From assembly GCA_002404345.1 (NCBI GenBank), contig DHJN01000053.1, forward strand, positions 1 to 38,226: a stretch of DNA of 38,226 nucleotides, written 5' to 3'. Of the stretch, positions 23,033-31,454 are shown in pieces. The translations under genes and the position numbers were made by a program. The notes below the pieces were generated by a model that ran no database searches, was not told where the DNA came from, and saw nothing but the letters and a program-made list of their open reading frames with translations. The DNA comes from Actinobacteria bacterium UBA4719. Lineage in GTDB: Bacteria; Actinomycetota; Actinomycetes; Actinomycetales; Dermatophilaceae. Each line of letters opens with the position of its first letter. Position 1 is the first letter of the stretch.

Positions 23033-23214
23033 GTGGCTTCTGGGCGCCGCTTCCACGGTAGGGACCGGGACATGCCGATGTCGAAGAACTCCTCGACCAC
23101 CACTTCCCCAGGCGGTTCGATGAGCTGCTTAGCGCGGCGCGGCTGCCAGCCCTTGCACGCCTCGGGGTCCTGCTGGTCCTCGGTCGAGACCCGCCCATAG
23201 AACGCGACCAGATC
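23020..23214 (-). pseudogene. serine recombinase N-terminal fragment
   Basis: On the minus strand one frame reads DLVAFYGRVSTEDQQDPEAC, then PRRAKQLIEPPGEVVVEEFF, then DIGMSRSLPWKRRPEATRLL, and breaks off. This is the start of the resolvase/invertase catalytic domain: YGRVST contains the nucleophile Ser, and the rest matches large serine recombinases. No in-frame start is present and the C-terminal three quarters are missing. A short open stretch upstream, at about 23222-23310 on the minus strand (LPDETLRILFAILQEARKSE), resembles the small frame that often precedes such genes. It marks a former mobile element at the edge of the metabolic locus. Confidence 0.7.
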
Positions 23215-23314
23215 ATGCGGCCTCCGGCTGGTGCCTTGCCTCGGACTTGCGTGCCTCCTGGAGGATCGCGAAGAGGATCCTCAGCGTCTCGTCCGGCAAA
23301 ACCCAACCTGCCGA

Positions 23315-23848
23315 CTATCCATCATCGGTCTCTATCCGATTCCAGAACTTGTACCGGGCTCCGACGGAGTCGAGCCAACTCTGCACCCCTGGCACGATCC
23401 GGCCGGCATTCGCGGACAGAAGTTGAAGGACGGAGTCGTCGTGGGTTCCGTCCAGCGCAACCCCGATGAGCGACGAATCCTCTGGAAGAATCGTGAACGC
23501 GTACTCGTACTCCTCCCAGCCGTTCGGCGGTCTCAGGTCCTGTCCACTGATGACGAGGGAGCCCTCCGAATTGAGCTCAGCCCAGATGTGGTGACCATTG
23601 CGGTCATACAGGGTGATCGATCCACCGGCCCGAGAACTGGGCCGTTCCTCGGCTTGATCATCATCAGAAGACGCGGTCAAGGAACCTTCGCCGCCCTCGA
23701 GAACGAGACTGCTGCCGGCAACCAGGTGGGCGATGTATGGCACGCTCGTATTCTTACGCAGTTGGTCGCGGTGAAGGCTCGCCGCCCACGTCAATGCTTC
23801 GTCGTGCAACGGAGACAAAGGGCCGCAGCCGCGCTCAGGCGTGTTCAT
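23315..23848 (-). CDS. chimeric protein: truncated HD-hydrolase start plus unknown domain
   Basis: A 177-aa open frame with two unrelated parts. Residues ~14-55 (LHDEALTWAASLHRDQLRKN, VPYIAHLVAGSSLVLE) match the start of HD-domain hydrolases of the SpoT/MESH1 type but stop before the catalytic HD pair. After a low-complexity joint (about residues 60-75) comes a conserved-looking domain: SITLYDRNGHHIWAELNSEG, then DLRPPNGWEEYEYAFTILPE, and SWLDSVGARYKFWNRIE. I recognise the second part only as a hypothetical actinobacterial family. GGAGTTGAAGCT precedes ATG 23848. The gene looks like a fusion left by deletion between neighbours. The HD part cannot be active, and the C-terminal domain may still fold. 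Confidence 0.6.
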   Translation of the reverse strand: MNTPERGCGPLSPLHDEALTWAASLHRDQLRKNTSVPYIAHLVAGSSLVLEGGEGSLTASSDDDQAEERPSSRAGGSITLYDRNGHHIWAELNSEGSLVISGQDLRPPNGWEEYEYAFTILPEDSSLIGVALDGTHDDSVLQLLSANAGRIVPGVQSWLDSVGARYKFWNRIETDDG

Positions 23849-23935
23849 AGCTTCAACTCCATCAGCCATACGACAGTTGTATCGGAGCGATGCCTTCCGC
23901 GTCCAAGGAGTCGCATGCCCAACGGACAAGCACCG

Positions 23936-25007
23936 TTACACGGTCCACCAGGTGCCGTCCGCGTGCGGCTTGACGATTTCGCCGACGGTGCTGGCGTAGG
24001 CGTCGGGTGCTTCGGTGTGGATGGGGACGACCACCTCTGGCCGCAACGCCTGGACGAGTCGGGCCAGGTCCGCTGGCGTGGCATGCCCTGAAGTGTGGTG
24101 CTGGATCAGCGGGATATTCGCGGACTGCAGGGCCGAATGCAGTCGTTGTCCACTTGGCTGGTCCAGGTAGCCGTCCCACATGGACCAGACCACGGCGCCG
24201 CCAGTGAGCAGGCCGTCGCGGATCAGGCTCGGGATCTCGCCTTGGTAGGCGCCGAAAAGCACCAGTTGGGCGGCGCGTTCACGGAGCTGGTCGGCATACA
24301 GGCGGCGGTCTCGGACGGGGTCCACACGTTCGAACTGGCCGGACTCCTTAACCCGGACGCGTTGCCGCAGCGGGGCATAGACGTGGACCCTGGGCCAGGC
24401 GTCACCGACGGCGGGGATGCTGGACCGCCCGGTGGCTGCGGCGATGTCGGCGGTGTAGAGGTCGACGACCAGGTCGCGGTCGGCGCGAAGCGCAGCCCGG
24501 TACACGGTGACGAGCCGGTCGATGTTCTGCGCCGAAGCCAGCACCACGACCAGACCCCTGGTTGCCCGCAAGGTCTCCGCAAGCTGGATCTCAACGTCGG
24601 ACTCGGTCAACTCCACCAACTCGAGCGCAGGCTCGGCTGCGTCTACAGCTGCGGGCGCCGCTACGTCAGCATCTGAGCCTTCAACACGGCCTGACTCGGC
24701 CGCTCGTGCTGCGTCCGCAGCTGGGTTCTGGGCGCGAAAGCTGGTGCCCTCCATGAGGATCGCGTGGACCGGGCTCGGTGGGTCGGCCAGGAGTCGGTCG
24801 AACGCGGACGCTTTGCGTCCGCGCCCGCGGATGTCGCCGGTGTAGAACAGGGACCGCCCGCCTGCCTCGATCAGCAGGGAGAACGCGTCGAATGCCCACG
24901 ATGTCCAGGATCAGGGTACGGCGTCTGCCGTGTCGCAGCTCGACGCAGTTGCCGCCGATCTCGTGGGCGCCGCGGTGGATCCGCACCTCCAAGGGCTGGC
25001 CATTCAT
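23936..25007 (-). pseudogene. MBL-fold RNase-J-like hydrolase with active-site deletion
   Basis: The 5' end at 25007 encodes EVRIHRGAHEIGGNCVELRH and RTLILDI, the first strands of an MBL-fold hydrolase. The frame then breaks near 24895. In another frame the protein resumes at DAFSLLIEAGGRSLFYTGDI, MEGTSFRAQ and the beta-CASP-like part, and ends at PEVVVPIHTEAPDAYAS. The missing segment, perhaps ~100 residues, held the HxHxDH metal motif, so no hydrolase activity can remain. Its start overlaps the ADP-ribosylglycohydrolase stop (ATGA), so it was the third gene of the ARPP-1 operon. An open frame from an ATG at 24754 could still make the C-terminal 272 residues. Confidence 0.75.
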
Positions 25008-26536
25008 TCGAGCCGCTCCAGCGCTGCCCGCAGACCACGGTTGGGGTGGGCATCGGGCAAGACCTGCGAGATGTCGGACAGGGCTTCGGTGGGCGTGCGG
25101 CCGGTGAGCCGTGCGCCATACAGGGCGGCGACGGCCGGGGTTCGGGACTGCGCCTGGACGCAGTGCAGCAGGACCGTCTTGCCCTCCGCTCGCAGCGCCG
25201 CGACGGCCGCGGCGGCGTCGGTCAGGACGAAGTCCAGGTTCGGGTTCTTGTCACGGTGGTGGTCGTCGATCAGCCAGACCTCGACGTGGTCGCCAACAGC
25301 TACGCCCGGCGCAGAGACCTGGGCGTCTCCCAATCGGCACAACGACACAACGGCGTCCACCCCGTCGGGCAGGTTGTCCAGGGCGTCGACCCCGCCGAGC
25401 CACACGTGGTCGTCGTAGGGATGCTGGGCCAACGCGTCGGAGTCCTTGTATGTCGAGTAGTCCACTCGGGCGCCCGCCGGCCAGCCCGCAGGGTCCGGGC
25501 GGCCGCCACGGGCGGTCATGACGCCCAGGGAGACCAGGTCGCGGGCGCGCAGCCCGGGCCAGCCATGCAGCTGGCGGCGCCACTGCGCCGGGACCGCGGA
25601 CGCGCCATACAGGCCGCCAAGTAGCGAACCGGCAATGGCGGCAACGGTGTCGGTGTCGCGGCCGCCGCGCACCGCGGACTCCAGAGCGCGTCGGAAATGC
25701 GCTGGCCCGATGGTCGACGACCCCGCGCTCGAGGACTCAGAGTCGTGGTCTGCCGGACGGGTGGTGGTGATGGCGGACCAGGCGCCCTGGAGGGCCTGTA
25801 CGACCCACCCGTTGTGATCGAACTCGGACGGCCGGCCGGCCTCGGCCTCATCCAGTCGAACAGCCCAGACCCGGGCACGACCCTCGGGCAGATGCTCCAA
25901 ACCGTTGCGAACATTGAGATTCCCCTCCAGGACCGCGTGCCGAATGGCCAGGCACCACAACGCGCAGGCCTCGCCAGCCTCGGGATCGTGGTGGGTCATT
26001 GCGCTGATCTCCTGCGCCGCGAGAACCAGGGCCGTCGGGTCGTCGAGATAGGCCAGGGCGATCGGCGCGGTCCGCATCAGCGATCCGTTGCCGCCGGAGC
26101 GACCGGTCCGGGCATGGTGCTCGACCGCCGCCGACGCCAGGTCGCTGGCCGTCGGCTCGGCCTCACCGCGTGATCGGGCGGCGCGGCCACCGGCAGAGAG
26201 CACGGCGCGGGTCTGCGCGCCGACGTCCTTGGCGCCAGCGGCCCACCCTGCCCAGCGGGCGGCGATCTGGTCACGTGCCGCGTCCGTTCTCAGGTCCGCG
26301 CCGGTAGCAGAAAGCTCGGCGATAGCGATGGCCATGGAGGTGTCATCGGTCCACTCCCCCGGCCCCCAGCCGAAGGACCCGCCGCCGTTCATGGTGACCA
26401 ACACGTCGGTGCCCAGAGGCGGGCCGAACTCGTACGGAGCGCCGAGCGCGTCACCGCAGGCCATGCCGAGCAGGACACCCGCGGCGCGGTCGACCTTCGC
26501 GGTGGTGAGCCGAGTCTTGTTGAGCCGAGTTGTCAT
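25004..26536 (-). CDS. ADP-ribosylglycohydrolase fused to dual-specificity phosphatase
   Basis: A 510-aa two-domain protein. Residues ~15-330 are an ADP-ribosylglycohydrolase: GVLLGMACGDALGAPYEFG, GEWTDDTSMAIAIAEL with the magnesium-binding Asp/Thr, RSGGNGSLMRTAPIAL, and RGGRDTDTVAAIAGSLLGGL. Residues ~365-510 are a cysteine-dependent phosphatase with LLHCVQAQSRTPAVAALYGA, the HCx5R loop. The two activities would remove ADP-ribose and phosphate, possibly from the same ADP-ribose-1''-phosphate-like or protein-linked substrate. This architecture is known next to ARPP-1, which lies upstream with an ATGA overlap. It is probably controlled by the NrtR-type regulator divergent to that gene. Confidence 0.92.
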   Translation of the reverse strand: MTTRLNKTRLTTAKVDRAAGVLLGMACGDALGAPYEFGPPLGTDVLVTMNGGGSFGWGPGEWTDDTSMAIAIAELSATGADLRTDAARDQIAARWAGWAAGAKDVGAQTRAVLSAGGRAARSRGEAEPTASDLASAAVEHHARTGRSGGNGSLMRTAPIALAYLDDPTALVLAAQEISAMTHHDPEAGEACALWCLAIRHAVLEGNLNVRNGLEHLPEGRARVWAVRLDEAEAGRPSEFDHNGWVVQALQGAWSAITTTRPADHDSESSSAGSSTIGPAHFRRALESAVRGGRDTDTVAAIAGSLLGGLYGASAVPAQWRRQLHGWPGLRARDLVSLGVMTARGGRPDPAGWPAGARVDYSTYKDSDALAQHPYDDHVWLGGVDALDNLPDGVDAVVSLCRLGDAQVSAPGVAVGDHVEVWLIDDHHRDKNPNLDFVLTDAAAAVAALRAEGKTVLLHCVQAQSRTPAVAALYGARLTGRTPTEALSDISQVLPDAHPNRGLRAALERLE

Positions 26537-27495
26537 GCCACATCCATCAGGTGGTGACGGCGGTTGAACACTGTGGCGTGCAGCAGGTGATCGTCCCAGC
26601 CCAGTCCGCGGATCTCGTGGTCGGCCGAGCGTGAGGCAAGGGCGTGCCCGGCTCCGGCGTCGTCGCCTGGCTGGTCGCCCATCGGTGCCGCAGTGAGCTT
26701 CCCCGCGAAGCGGCGAGCCCGACGACCAGGAGTCGGCTCCGCCGGCAACAGCGCCGCGTCGATTGCTGCGGCCTCGAGCAGACCGGACAGGTGCCGGCGA
26801 AGGCCGGAGGTTGAGGCGAACAGCTCCACGAACGCGGGCTGGCCGCCGAGGCCGATGAGAACACCCCGCTGGCCCAGCAGTGCCCGGATGCCCTTGATGC
26901 CGGCAGCCACCTCCGACTCCTGAGCCGAGGCCTGACCCTGGCCGCCGTCACTGCCGTCCTCACTGACGTCAGGATCGCTGACGTCAGATGCGGCCCGGCG
27001 GTTCAGGTGGTCGACATACGACGCGGTGGCGGATGCGCCGAATGCGGTGTCGTAGCGGGAGACCCGCTCCCACACCTGGCCTTGACGGTCACCATCGTCG
27101 GCGATGGTCTGGGCGGAACGGACCATCATCGACGCACGGCGGGACCGTCGCACCTGGGCGGTGGCGCCGTGCCAGCGGCCGGCCTCCACGCACGACACGC
27201 TGGCCACCAACTGCTGGCCGGGCACCAGCAGGATGTCGTGGTTCAGGGCCCGGTGCTGCCACCCACCCTCGAACAGCTCGCCGGCGACCAGGAGTGCGGG
27301 CTTGGTCCCCTCGTTCTTCAGGACCAGCTCACCGACCACCGGGCTCCCCTCCCGCTCGTGGACCTGCACCCGGGCCGTTCGCCCGGTGTCTAGACCCGAC
27401 ACGATCGGCGCGTCGGTCCAGACCGGGAACACGCTCAAGCCACCCACGTGCGTGCCATGCCCGACATGCAGGGTCGGCATCATCAAAAGGTTCAT
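26533..27495 (-). CDS. ARPP-1 domain protein
   Basis: A ~320-aa protein of the ARPP-1 family, named for its association with ADP-ribosylglycohydrolases and phosphatases. Seen here: HVGGLSVFPVWTDAP, ELVLKNEGTKPALLVAGELF, EGGWQHRALNHDILLVPGQQ, VSCVEAGRWHG and, in the C-terminal part, GVLIGLGGQPAFVELFAS. The reaction is unknown. A role in ADP-ribose or NAD-derived nucleotide handling is inferred from gene neighbours. I prefer ATG 27495, which has AGAGAAG about nine bases upstream. ATG 27501 and GTG 27504 are in frame too. It is the first gene of the minus operon facing nrtR. Confidence 0.87.
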   Translation of the reverse strand: MNLLMMPTLHVGHGTHVGGLSVFPVWTDAPIVSGLDTGRTARVQVHEREGSPVVGELVLKNEGTKPALLVAGELFEGGWQHRALNHDILLVPGQQLVASVSCVEAGRWHGATAQVRRSRRASMMVRSAQTIADDGDRQGQVWERVSRYDTAFGASATASYVDHLNRRAASDVSDPDVSEDGSDGGQGQASAQESEVAAGIKGIRALLGQRGVLIGLGGQPAFVELFASTSGLRRHLSGLLEAAAIDAALLPAEPTPGRRARRFAGKLTAAPMGDQPGDDAGAGHALASRSADHEIRGLGWDDHLLHATVFNRRHHLMDVA

Positions 27496-27546
27496 TGCCA
27501 TCACTTCTCTCAGTCGTTAACTCATTCTTGATCTAATTCAGACTGT

Positions 27547-27559
27547 AGAGGTAGCCTCT
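27547..27559 (+). promoter_or_regulatory. palindromic box 1 (candidate NrtR site)
   Basis: AGAGGTAGCCTCT is a perfect 5-bp inverted repeat around TAG. It lies between the ARPP-1 operon and the Nudix regulator gene, five bases before that gene's GTG. Flanks CTGT/ACAG extend the symmetry. Nearly the same box, followed by the same CTCTGACAGTGCCC context, is at 33177-33189, and a weaker one is at 31003-31015. Confidence 0.6.
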
Positions 27560-27563
27560 GACA

Positions 27564-28310
27564 GTGCCCGTCACCCAGCCCCTCACCCAGCCCCTCACTG
27601 CGCCCCTGGCCAGCCCAGCGAAGGCGTATCAGGACTCCACCGGAGCGAGGCTGGCTGACTACCCGCAGCCGTCCGTGGCCGTGGATACCGCCGTCCTGAC
27701 CCTCGCCCCCCGAACCAACCCCGCCCCCGGCGCTCCCCCACACCAGCTGTCCGTCCTGCTGGTCCGACGGCCCGAAGGTGTCGCTGGCCCCCAGTGGGCG
27801 CTACCGGGGACCTTCCTGCACCAGGGCGAACGGCTTGCCGACGCCGTCACCCGCTCCCTGGCCCAGAAGGCCGGCGTCACCGGTGGCCACCCAGCCCAGC
27901 TCGCCGTCTTCGACAAGCCTGACCGCGACGACCGCGGATGGGTGCTGTCCGTGGCCCACCTGGCCGTCATCCCTTATGCCGCACTGGCCGACGCAGTGCT
28001 CACCCACCCCTTCAGGGTGCGGCTGGCCCCCGTCTCCCGGCCCGGGCCACTGCCCTACGACCACGCAGACATCGTTCGTGCAGCCAAGCACGAACTACGG
28101 CGACGGTATGCCGACCGGCCCGACCCAGAACGCCTCCTGGGCCCGCGGTTCACCATCCGCGAGCTGAGGGACGTCCACGAAGCCATCGCCGGCGAAACCC
28201 TGCAGAAGGACACCTTCCGGCGGGCCATGGAACCCCACCTGCGAGGAACCGGAACCGTGTCCTCTGGCACCGTCGGCCGCCCCTCACAACGGTTCAGCCG
28301 CACCCGATAG
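27564..28310 (+). CDS. nrtR: NrtR-type Nudix regulator
   Basis: A 248-aa protein. Residues ~38-150 are a Nudix domain (LSVLLVRRPEGVAGPQWALP, then GTFLHQGERLADAVTRSLAQ). The Nudix box is degenerate: the REUXEE core reads RSLAQKAG, so it probably binds ADP-ribose without hydrolysing it. The C-terminal part (AAKHELRRRYADRPDP, FTIRELRDVHEAIAGETLQK, TFRRAMEPHL) is the winged helix of NrtR repressors, which sense NAD-derived ADP-ribose. The N-terminal ~20 residues come from a 12-bp repeat (TQPLTQPLTAPL). GTG 27564 lies directly at box 1, so the mRNA is likely leaderless and self-regulated. Confidence 0.88.
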   Translation: MPVTQPLTQPLTAPLASPAKAYQDSTGARLADYPQPSVAVDTAVLTLAPRTNPAPGAPPHQLSVLLVRRPEGVAGPQWALPGTFLHQGERLADAVTRSLAQKAGVTGGHPAQLAVFDKPDRDDRGWVLSVAHLAVIPYAALADAVLTHPFRVRLAPVSRPGPLPYDHADIVRAAKHELRRRYADRPDPERLLGPRFTIRELRDVHEAIAGETLQKDTFRRAMEPHLRGTGTVSSGTVGRPSQRFSRTR

Positions 28311-28463
28311 CGGCCTACCGGTAGGTCATCTGATTGTCGGGCCGAGGTCTCTCAACCGCCGAAGAGAACTGCCCCCGCAGCACCGCACCGGGTGGACTCC
28401 CGCTCCCGCCGTATCGTCAACTGCATCGGTCACCTCTGATGGGCGACGTTGAGGACGGCGACC

Positions 28464-28622
28464 TTAGGACTTCGAGGTCGGTTTGGACGACTGGGCAGGG
28501 GCGGGCTTGATCGTGCCGGAGGGGATGGGCGCGGGAGGGCGGACCGTGGCTGCGGGCTGGCCGCCGGTGTAACCGCCGCGCTTCTCGATGCCGGGCGCTG
28601 GGCGGGCTGTGTTCCTAGCCAT
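28464..28622 (-). CDS. 52-aa Pro/Lys/Ser-rich protein coupled to DUF6338
   Basis: It starts MARNTARPAPGIEKRGGYTG and continues with a Pro-rich tail (VRPPAPIPSGTIKPAPAQ). It is basic, has no predicted fold, and could be a flexible partner. Its ATG overlaps the DUF6338 stop by eight bases (ATGGCTAG), which argues for a real, coupled gene. I recall similar short Pro-rich frames after DUF6338 genes, but the function is unknown. Confidence 0.6.
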   Translation of the reverse strand: MARNTARPAPGIEKRGGYTGGQPAATVRPPAPIPSGTIKPAPAQSSKPTSKS

Positions 28623-29301
28623 TGGTGGCCTCCTCTGCGCCAGAGAGCGGGCGAACGATCTCCATCCGTGCGATCTGCCCGGCTGGTATGTAGACAGGGT
28701 ATCCGAGACTCTTACCGAAGGACCCGTCCTCGGTGAGGTCCCAGGCGTCTTCGAGGAATAGGTCGGTGTCGTGGGGGAAGCCGCCCGCATAAGAGTCGTC
28801 AGCGAACAGCCCAGCGACCGGGGTCCCGTCGGTGGTCTGGACCCGCAGGTACATGGTGGGACGGTCGGAGAACAGGTCATCCCAGGCACGAGGCGCCGGG
28901 GTGCGGCCTAACGCAAGGCGCAGGAGATGGCGCTCGCGCTCAGGGTTGAGCCGGTTGCGGATCACAACCCAGCCCTCACGACTGTTGCGGGTGGCATACA
29001 GGCCCCCGAGAACGGTCCCGACGACGCCGGGCAATGCCACGACGAGGAGGACCGCGGCCCAAGTGGCGGCGAACTGCCCGACCTCGAAACGTGGCCCTGC
29101 CAGGGCAACCCTGTACAGGAGGTACTCGGGCCAGCCAAGCGCCAAGTGGAACAGGAGCGAGATGGCAATGAACCGCAGCGTGCGGTCGGCCAACGTCACG
29201 CCGAACGCGCTGGCCTCGCGCTCGTACGCCCACGTGTACATCGATCCCGGAATGACCGCGACGATGACGATCGCGAGGGCGATGAGACTGACCGGTGGCA
29301 T
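28615..29301 (-). CDS. DUF6338-family membrane protein
   Basis: A 228-aa protein beginning PPVSLIALAIVIVAVIPGSM, the first membrane segment with the conserved PG. AFGVTLADRTLRFIAISLLF and WAAVLLVVALPGVVGTVLGG form the second and third segments. The cytoplasmic C-terminal half has APRAWDDLFSDRPTMYLRVQ, FADDSYAGGFPHDTDLFLED and PAGQIARMEIVRP, which fit DUF6338. Its role is not known, and the family is scattered in accessory regions of actinobacteria. ATG 29301 is chosen over upstream frames because the conserved start follows it directly. The 52-aa gene downstream overlaps its stop. Confidence 0.82.
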   Translation of the reverse strand: MPPVSLIALAIVIVAVIPGSMYTWAYEREASAFGVTLADRTLRFIAISLLFHLALGWPEYLLYRVALAGPRFEVGQFAATWAAVLLVVALPGVVGTVLGGLYATRNSREGWVVIRNRLNPERERHLLRLALGRTPAPRAWDDLFSDRPTMYLRVQTTDGTPVAGLFADDSYAGGFPHDTDLFLEDAWDLTEDGSFGKSLGYPVYIPAGQIARMEIVRPLSGAEEATNG

Positions 29302-29498
29302 CTCGAACCACCTCCAAGTTGACGAAGTCGATGGTCGGGAATGTAGCGGCCAGCGGTGACAGCCCCGAACCCCCGCCCCTAACGCCCCTCGCAATGTTTC
29401 CGCCGCCGCCCGATAGACGTCCTACCTCGCGCCTCGGTCCAACCGGTGTCGGGGTCAAACAGTGGGCGGTGCTATGCACTGCCTGAGGTTGTCCTCGA

Positions 29499-30155
29499 CT
29501 ACCTGGGGCGGTCCTCGGTGACCACAAGGTGGAAGTCATGGTCGCTCAAGCGCTCTCCGTCCCAGTACGCGACAACCCGTCGCGCTGCCTCGGATCCGCC
29601 ACGCAGAGCCACATGGTCGATGCTGAGCAGACCAGCCCGGCGGTGCGGAAGATCGGCTGTCGGCACGTCCAACCTGAGCTCCTCGACAAGGGATAGGAGG
29701 TCCGCCCGACCGACATCGCTCCCTGCCAGTTCAGGCCCGGCGAGGGAATGGTTCCAGTCCCCGCCCCACACGAGGTCCACCTGCTCGCGCAGGAACGGGG
29801 CCAGCGCCTGAAGAGTGCTGGCCACTCGAGCCGGGTGGTCCTCGCCCTGCCGCGGATCGTTGCCGCCCGACCCGGCTCACGGCAGGATCGATGAGACGTA
29901 CGTCGTGCCGCCCACGACGTACGCGGCGGACGCCGGGTGCGGCGACTGGCACGGGACGAGCGCATCCTTCGAGGCAACCGCGGCCCACCGTTTGCCGGGC
30001 GCCATGTCGGGCTTCCCCGGGGTCAGGTTGTAGCCCGGTAGCGACCAACCTTCCTTGACCTCCGTCAGCAGCAGGACGTCACACTTCGCGTCCAGCAGGA
30101 AGTTGGTCTGCGCGGGCCCACCCCGGCCTTCCATGTTCCAGGTCCCAATCCTCAT
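29499..30155 (-). pseudogene. endonuclease/exonuclease/phosphatase-family gene with nonsense codon
   Basis: The frame runs MRIGTWNMEGRGGPAQTNFL, DVLLLTEVKEGWSLPGY and AYVVGGTTYVSSILP, then TGA at 29877-29879. It continues in the same frame with AGSGGNDPRQGEDHPARVAS, WGGDWNHSLAGPELAGSD, LLSIDHVALRGG and LSDHDFHLVV. These are the Asn, Glu, Asp-x-Asn, Asp-His and Ser-Asp-His motifs of the EEP (DNase-I-like) superfamily. A single TGG-to-TGA change explains the break, so this is a recent loss, a sequencing error, or a rare readthrough. A GTG at 29825 could start only the C-terminal half. The nucleic acid or phosphoester substrate is unknown. Confidence 0.8.
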
Positions 30156-30210
30156 CCGAGCATCGTGCCACGGGCGGAGAGTGGACATCATCCCTTAAAG
30201 CAACTAGTCG

Positions 30211-30777
30211 TCACATGGCTGTCGGGCGCCCCAATGCGGTGAGGGTCTGTGCGACGCGCGGCCAGCCGGCGCTCTGACGCGCGTCATCGGGCAGCTCGTT
30301 CAGGAACTTCTCCAACGCAGCGCTTAGAGCGAGGTCCTCGCCAGAGGCCCCTTCGCGATAGCTCGGGTCAAGTAAGTACTCGGCGGCGAGCTCTCCCCCT
30401 TGCATCGCGCTCCAGGCCAACCGGTCGAGGAAGATCTCGAGTGTCCGGGCGGCCCGCTTAACTTCCGAATCACCCGTCATGACCACGGTCCTGATCTCTT
30501 CGGACCAGGCATCAGAGTCGATCGAGTCAGACTGCAAGGCCAAGGCAGTGCCAGCATGAGCCAAGGGTCCCGAGTCGGCCTCCTCGCGACTGCGGCGAAC
30601 GGTCCGCACCTGGGACGCAAGTTCGCGAAAGTCGAAGTCCCTGAGGCTGAAGCCCACGAAGAGCAGATGGCTGGTCAGCATCAAGCTCTGCACCAGTCCG
30701 TGGAGCGCCGCGCCGTAACCCTTGAACTCGTCGTAGTCAGCAAACAGGTCGACGAAATCAAAGCTCACATTGTCCAA
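30211..30777 (-). pseudogene. SIR2-family C-terminal remnant
   Basis: A 188-aa frame without a normal start (TTG at 30777, open upstream for a few residues only). AALHGLVQSLMLTSHLLFVG then FSLRDFDFRELA is the conserved C-terminal part of bacterial SIR2-like domains (LLFVGFSLxDxxF). The NAD-binding Rossmann core that should precede it is missing. The rest is a helical tail. Intact relatives are NAD-consuming effectors in defence systems or deacetylase-like enzymes. This piece cannot bind NAD and is best read as a truncated gene. Upstream bases to ~31000 hold no further SIR2 sequence that I can see. Confidence 0.65.
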
Positions 30778-31002
30778 GTTAGGGCCTCCGGGCTTCGCGA
30801 CGCCGCAGGCACGCGGCGTCAGGTGGTCACGGCTGGCAATGCACGCGAAGACCCCTTAACGCAGTGACTCTCCACCCCGATCGCGCGACCGTTCCCCATA
30901 ATGGCAGACCAACAACCTGACCGCGCCGACTACCGGTGAAAACGTGTCGCAGCAAGGTAGTTGAGCCTCGACCCAGCTCTCCTTGATGCTGTGCACAAAC
31001 AT

Positions 31003-31015
31003 AGAGGTAGAGTCT
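31003..31015 (+). promoter_or_regulatory. palindromic box 3 (weaker copy)
   Basis: AGAGGTAGAGTCT in the context CATAGAGGTAGAGTCTGACA is followed by ATG, parallel to boxes 1 and 2, where CTCTGACA is followed by GTG. The ATG opens only a 16-codon frame (MSHLIEAPSALCARQV). The stretch 30778-31076 contains this box and nothing else I can support. Confidence 0.4.
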
Positions 31016-31076
31016 GACATGTCCCATCTGATCGAGGCACCCAGTGCGCTCTGCGCACGCCAAGTATGACTCTGGG

Positions 31077-31445
31077 ATGGCCTACATGACAGAGTTCTTC
31101 GAGTCCAAGTCCGGCGGATCCTCGCACCACAGCACCTGCTCCTGCGGCTGGAAGGTCGCTGAGCGCGACGGTCAGAGAGTGTTGCAGCTGGACACAGACG
31201 GGTCGGACACGAGGAAAGACCAAGGAACGGTCAGCCAGTCGATCCAGGTCGACGAGGAGCAAGCAAAGGCGCTCACGGGTGAGCCACTCGGCATACGCCG
31301 GCTCGTGGCGCTTCGGGCTCCTGTCATCTCGATCGGTCATGGCCGGACTCCCTTTCTTTGCAGCATGATTCGTCGTCCGGTGACGGCCACGCGGACGTTG
31401 CAGCCGCGCATTCCGACCGGTGTGTCATGCGTTGCGCTGCCCTGA
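31077..31445 (+). CDS. small conserved-type protein with altered C-terminus
   Basis: The frame starts MAYMTEFFESKSGGSSHHST and continues CSCGWKVAERDGQRVLQLDT then DQGTVSQSIQVDEEQAKAL. This part looks like a family of ~75-80-aa actinobacterial proteins with a QRVLQLDT(Y)GSD core. From about residue 68 onward (after DEEQAKALTGEP) the sequence no longer resembles it and is rich in Arg, as if the native end had been replaced by rearrangement. A CxCGW pair might bind metal. The ribosome site is poor. Function unknown. Confidence 0.45.
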   Translation: MAYMTEFFESKSGGSSHHSTCSCGWKVAERDGQRVLQLDTDGSDTRKDQGTVSQSIQVDEEQAKALTGEPLGIRRLVALRAPVISIGHGRTPFLCSMIRRPVTATRTLQPRIPTGVSCVALP

Positions 31446-31454
31446 GGTGCCGTG

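Noticed and set aside
28314..28325. Palindrome CCTACCGGTAGG after the NrtR gene as a terminator
   Set aside because: It is perfect but has no loop and no T-run. It could be a protein site or chance, so I did not list it as a feature.
30930..31340. Minus-strand frame of 136 codons
   Set aside because: No family resemblance. It lies opposite a better-supported plus-strand gene and a promoter-like box.
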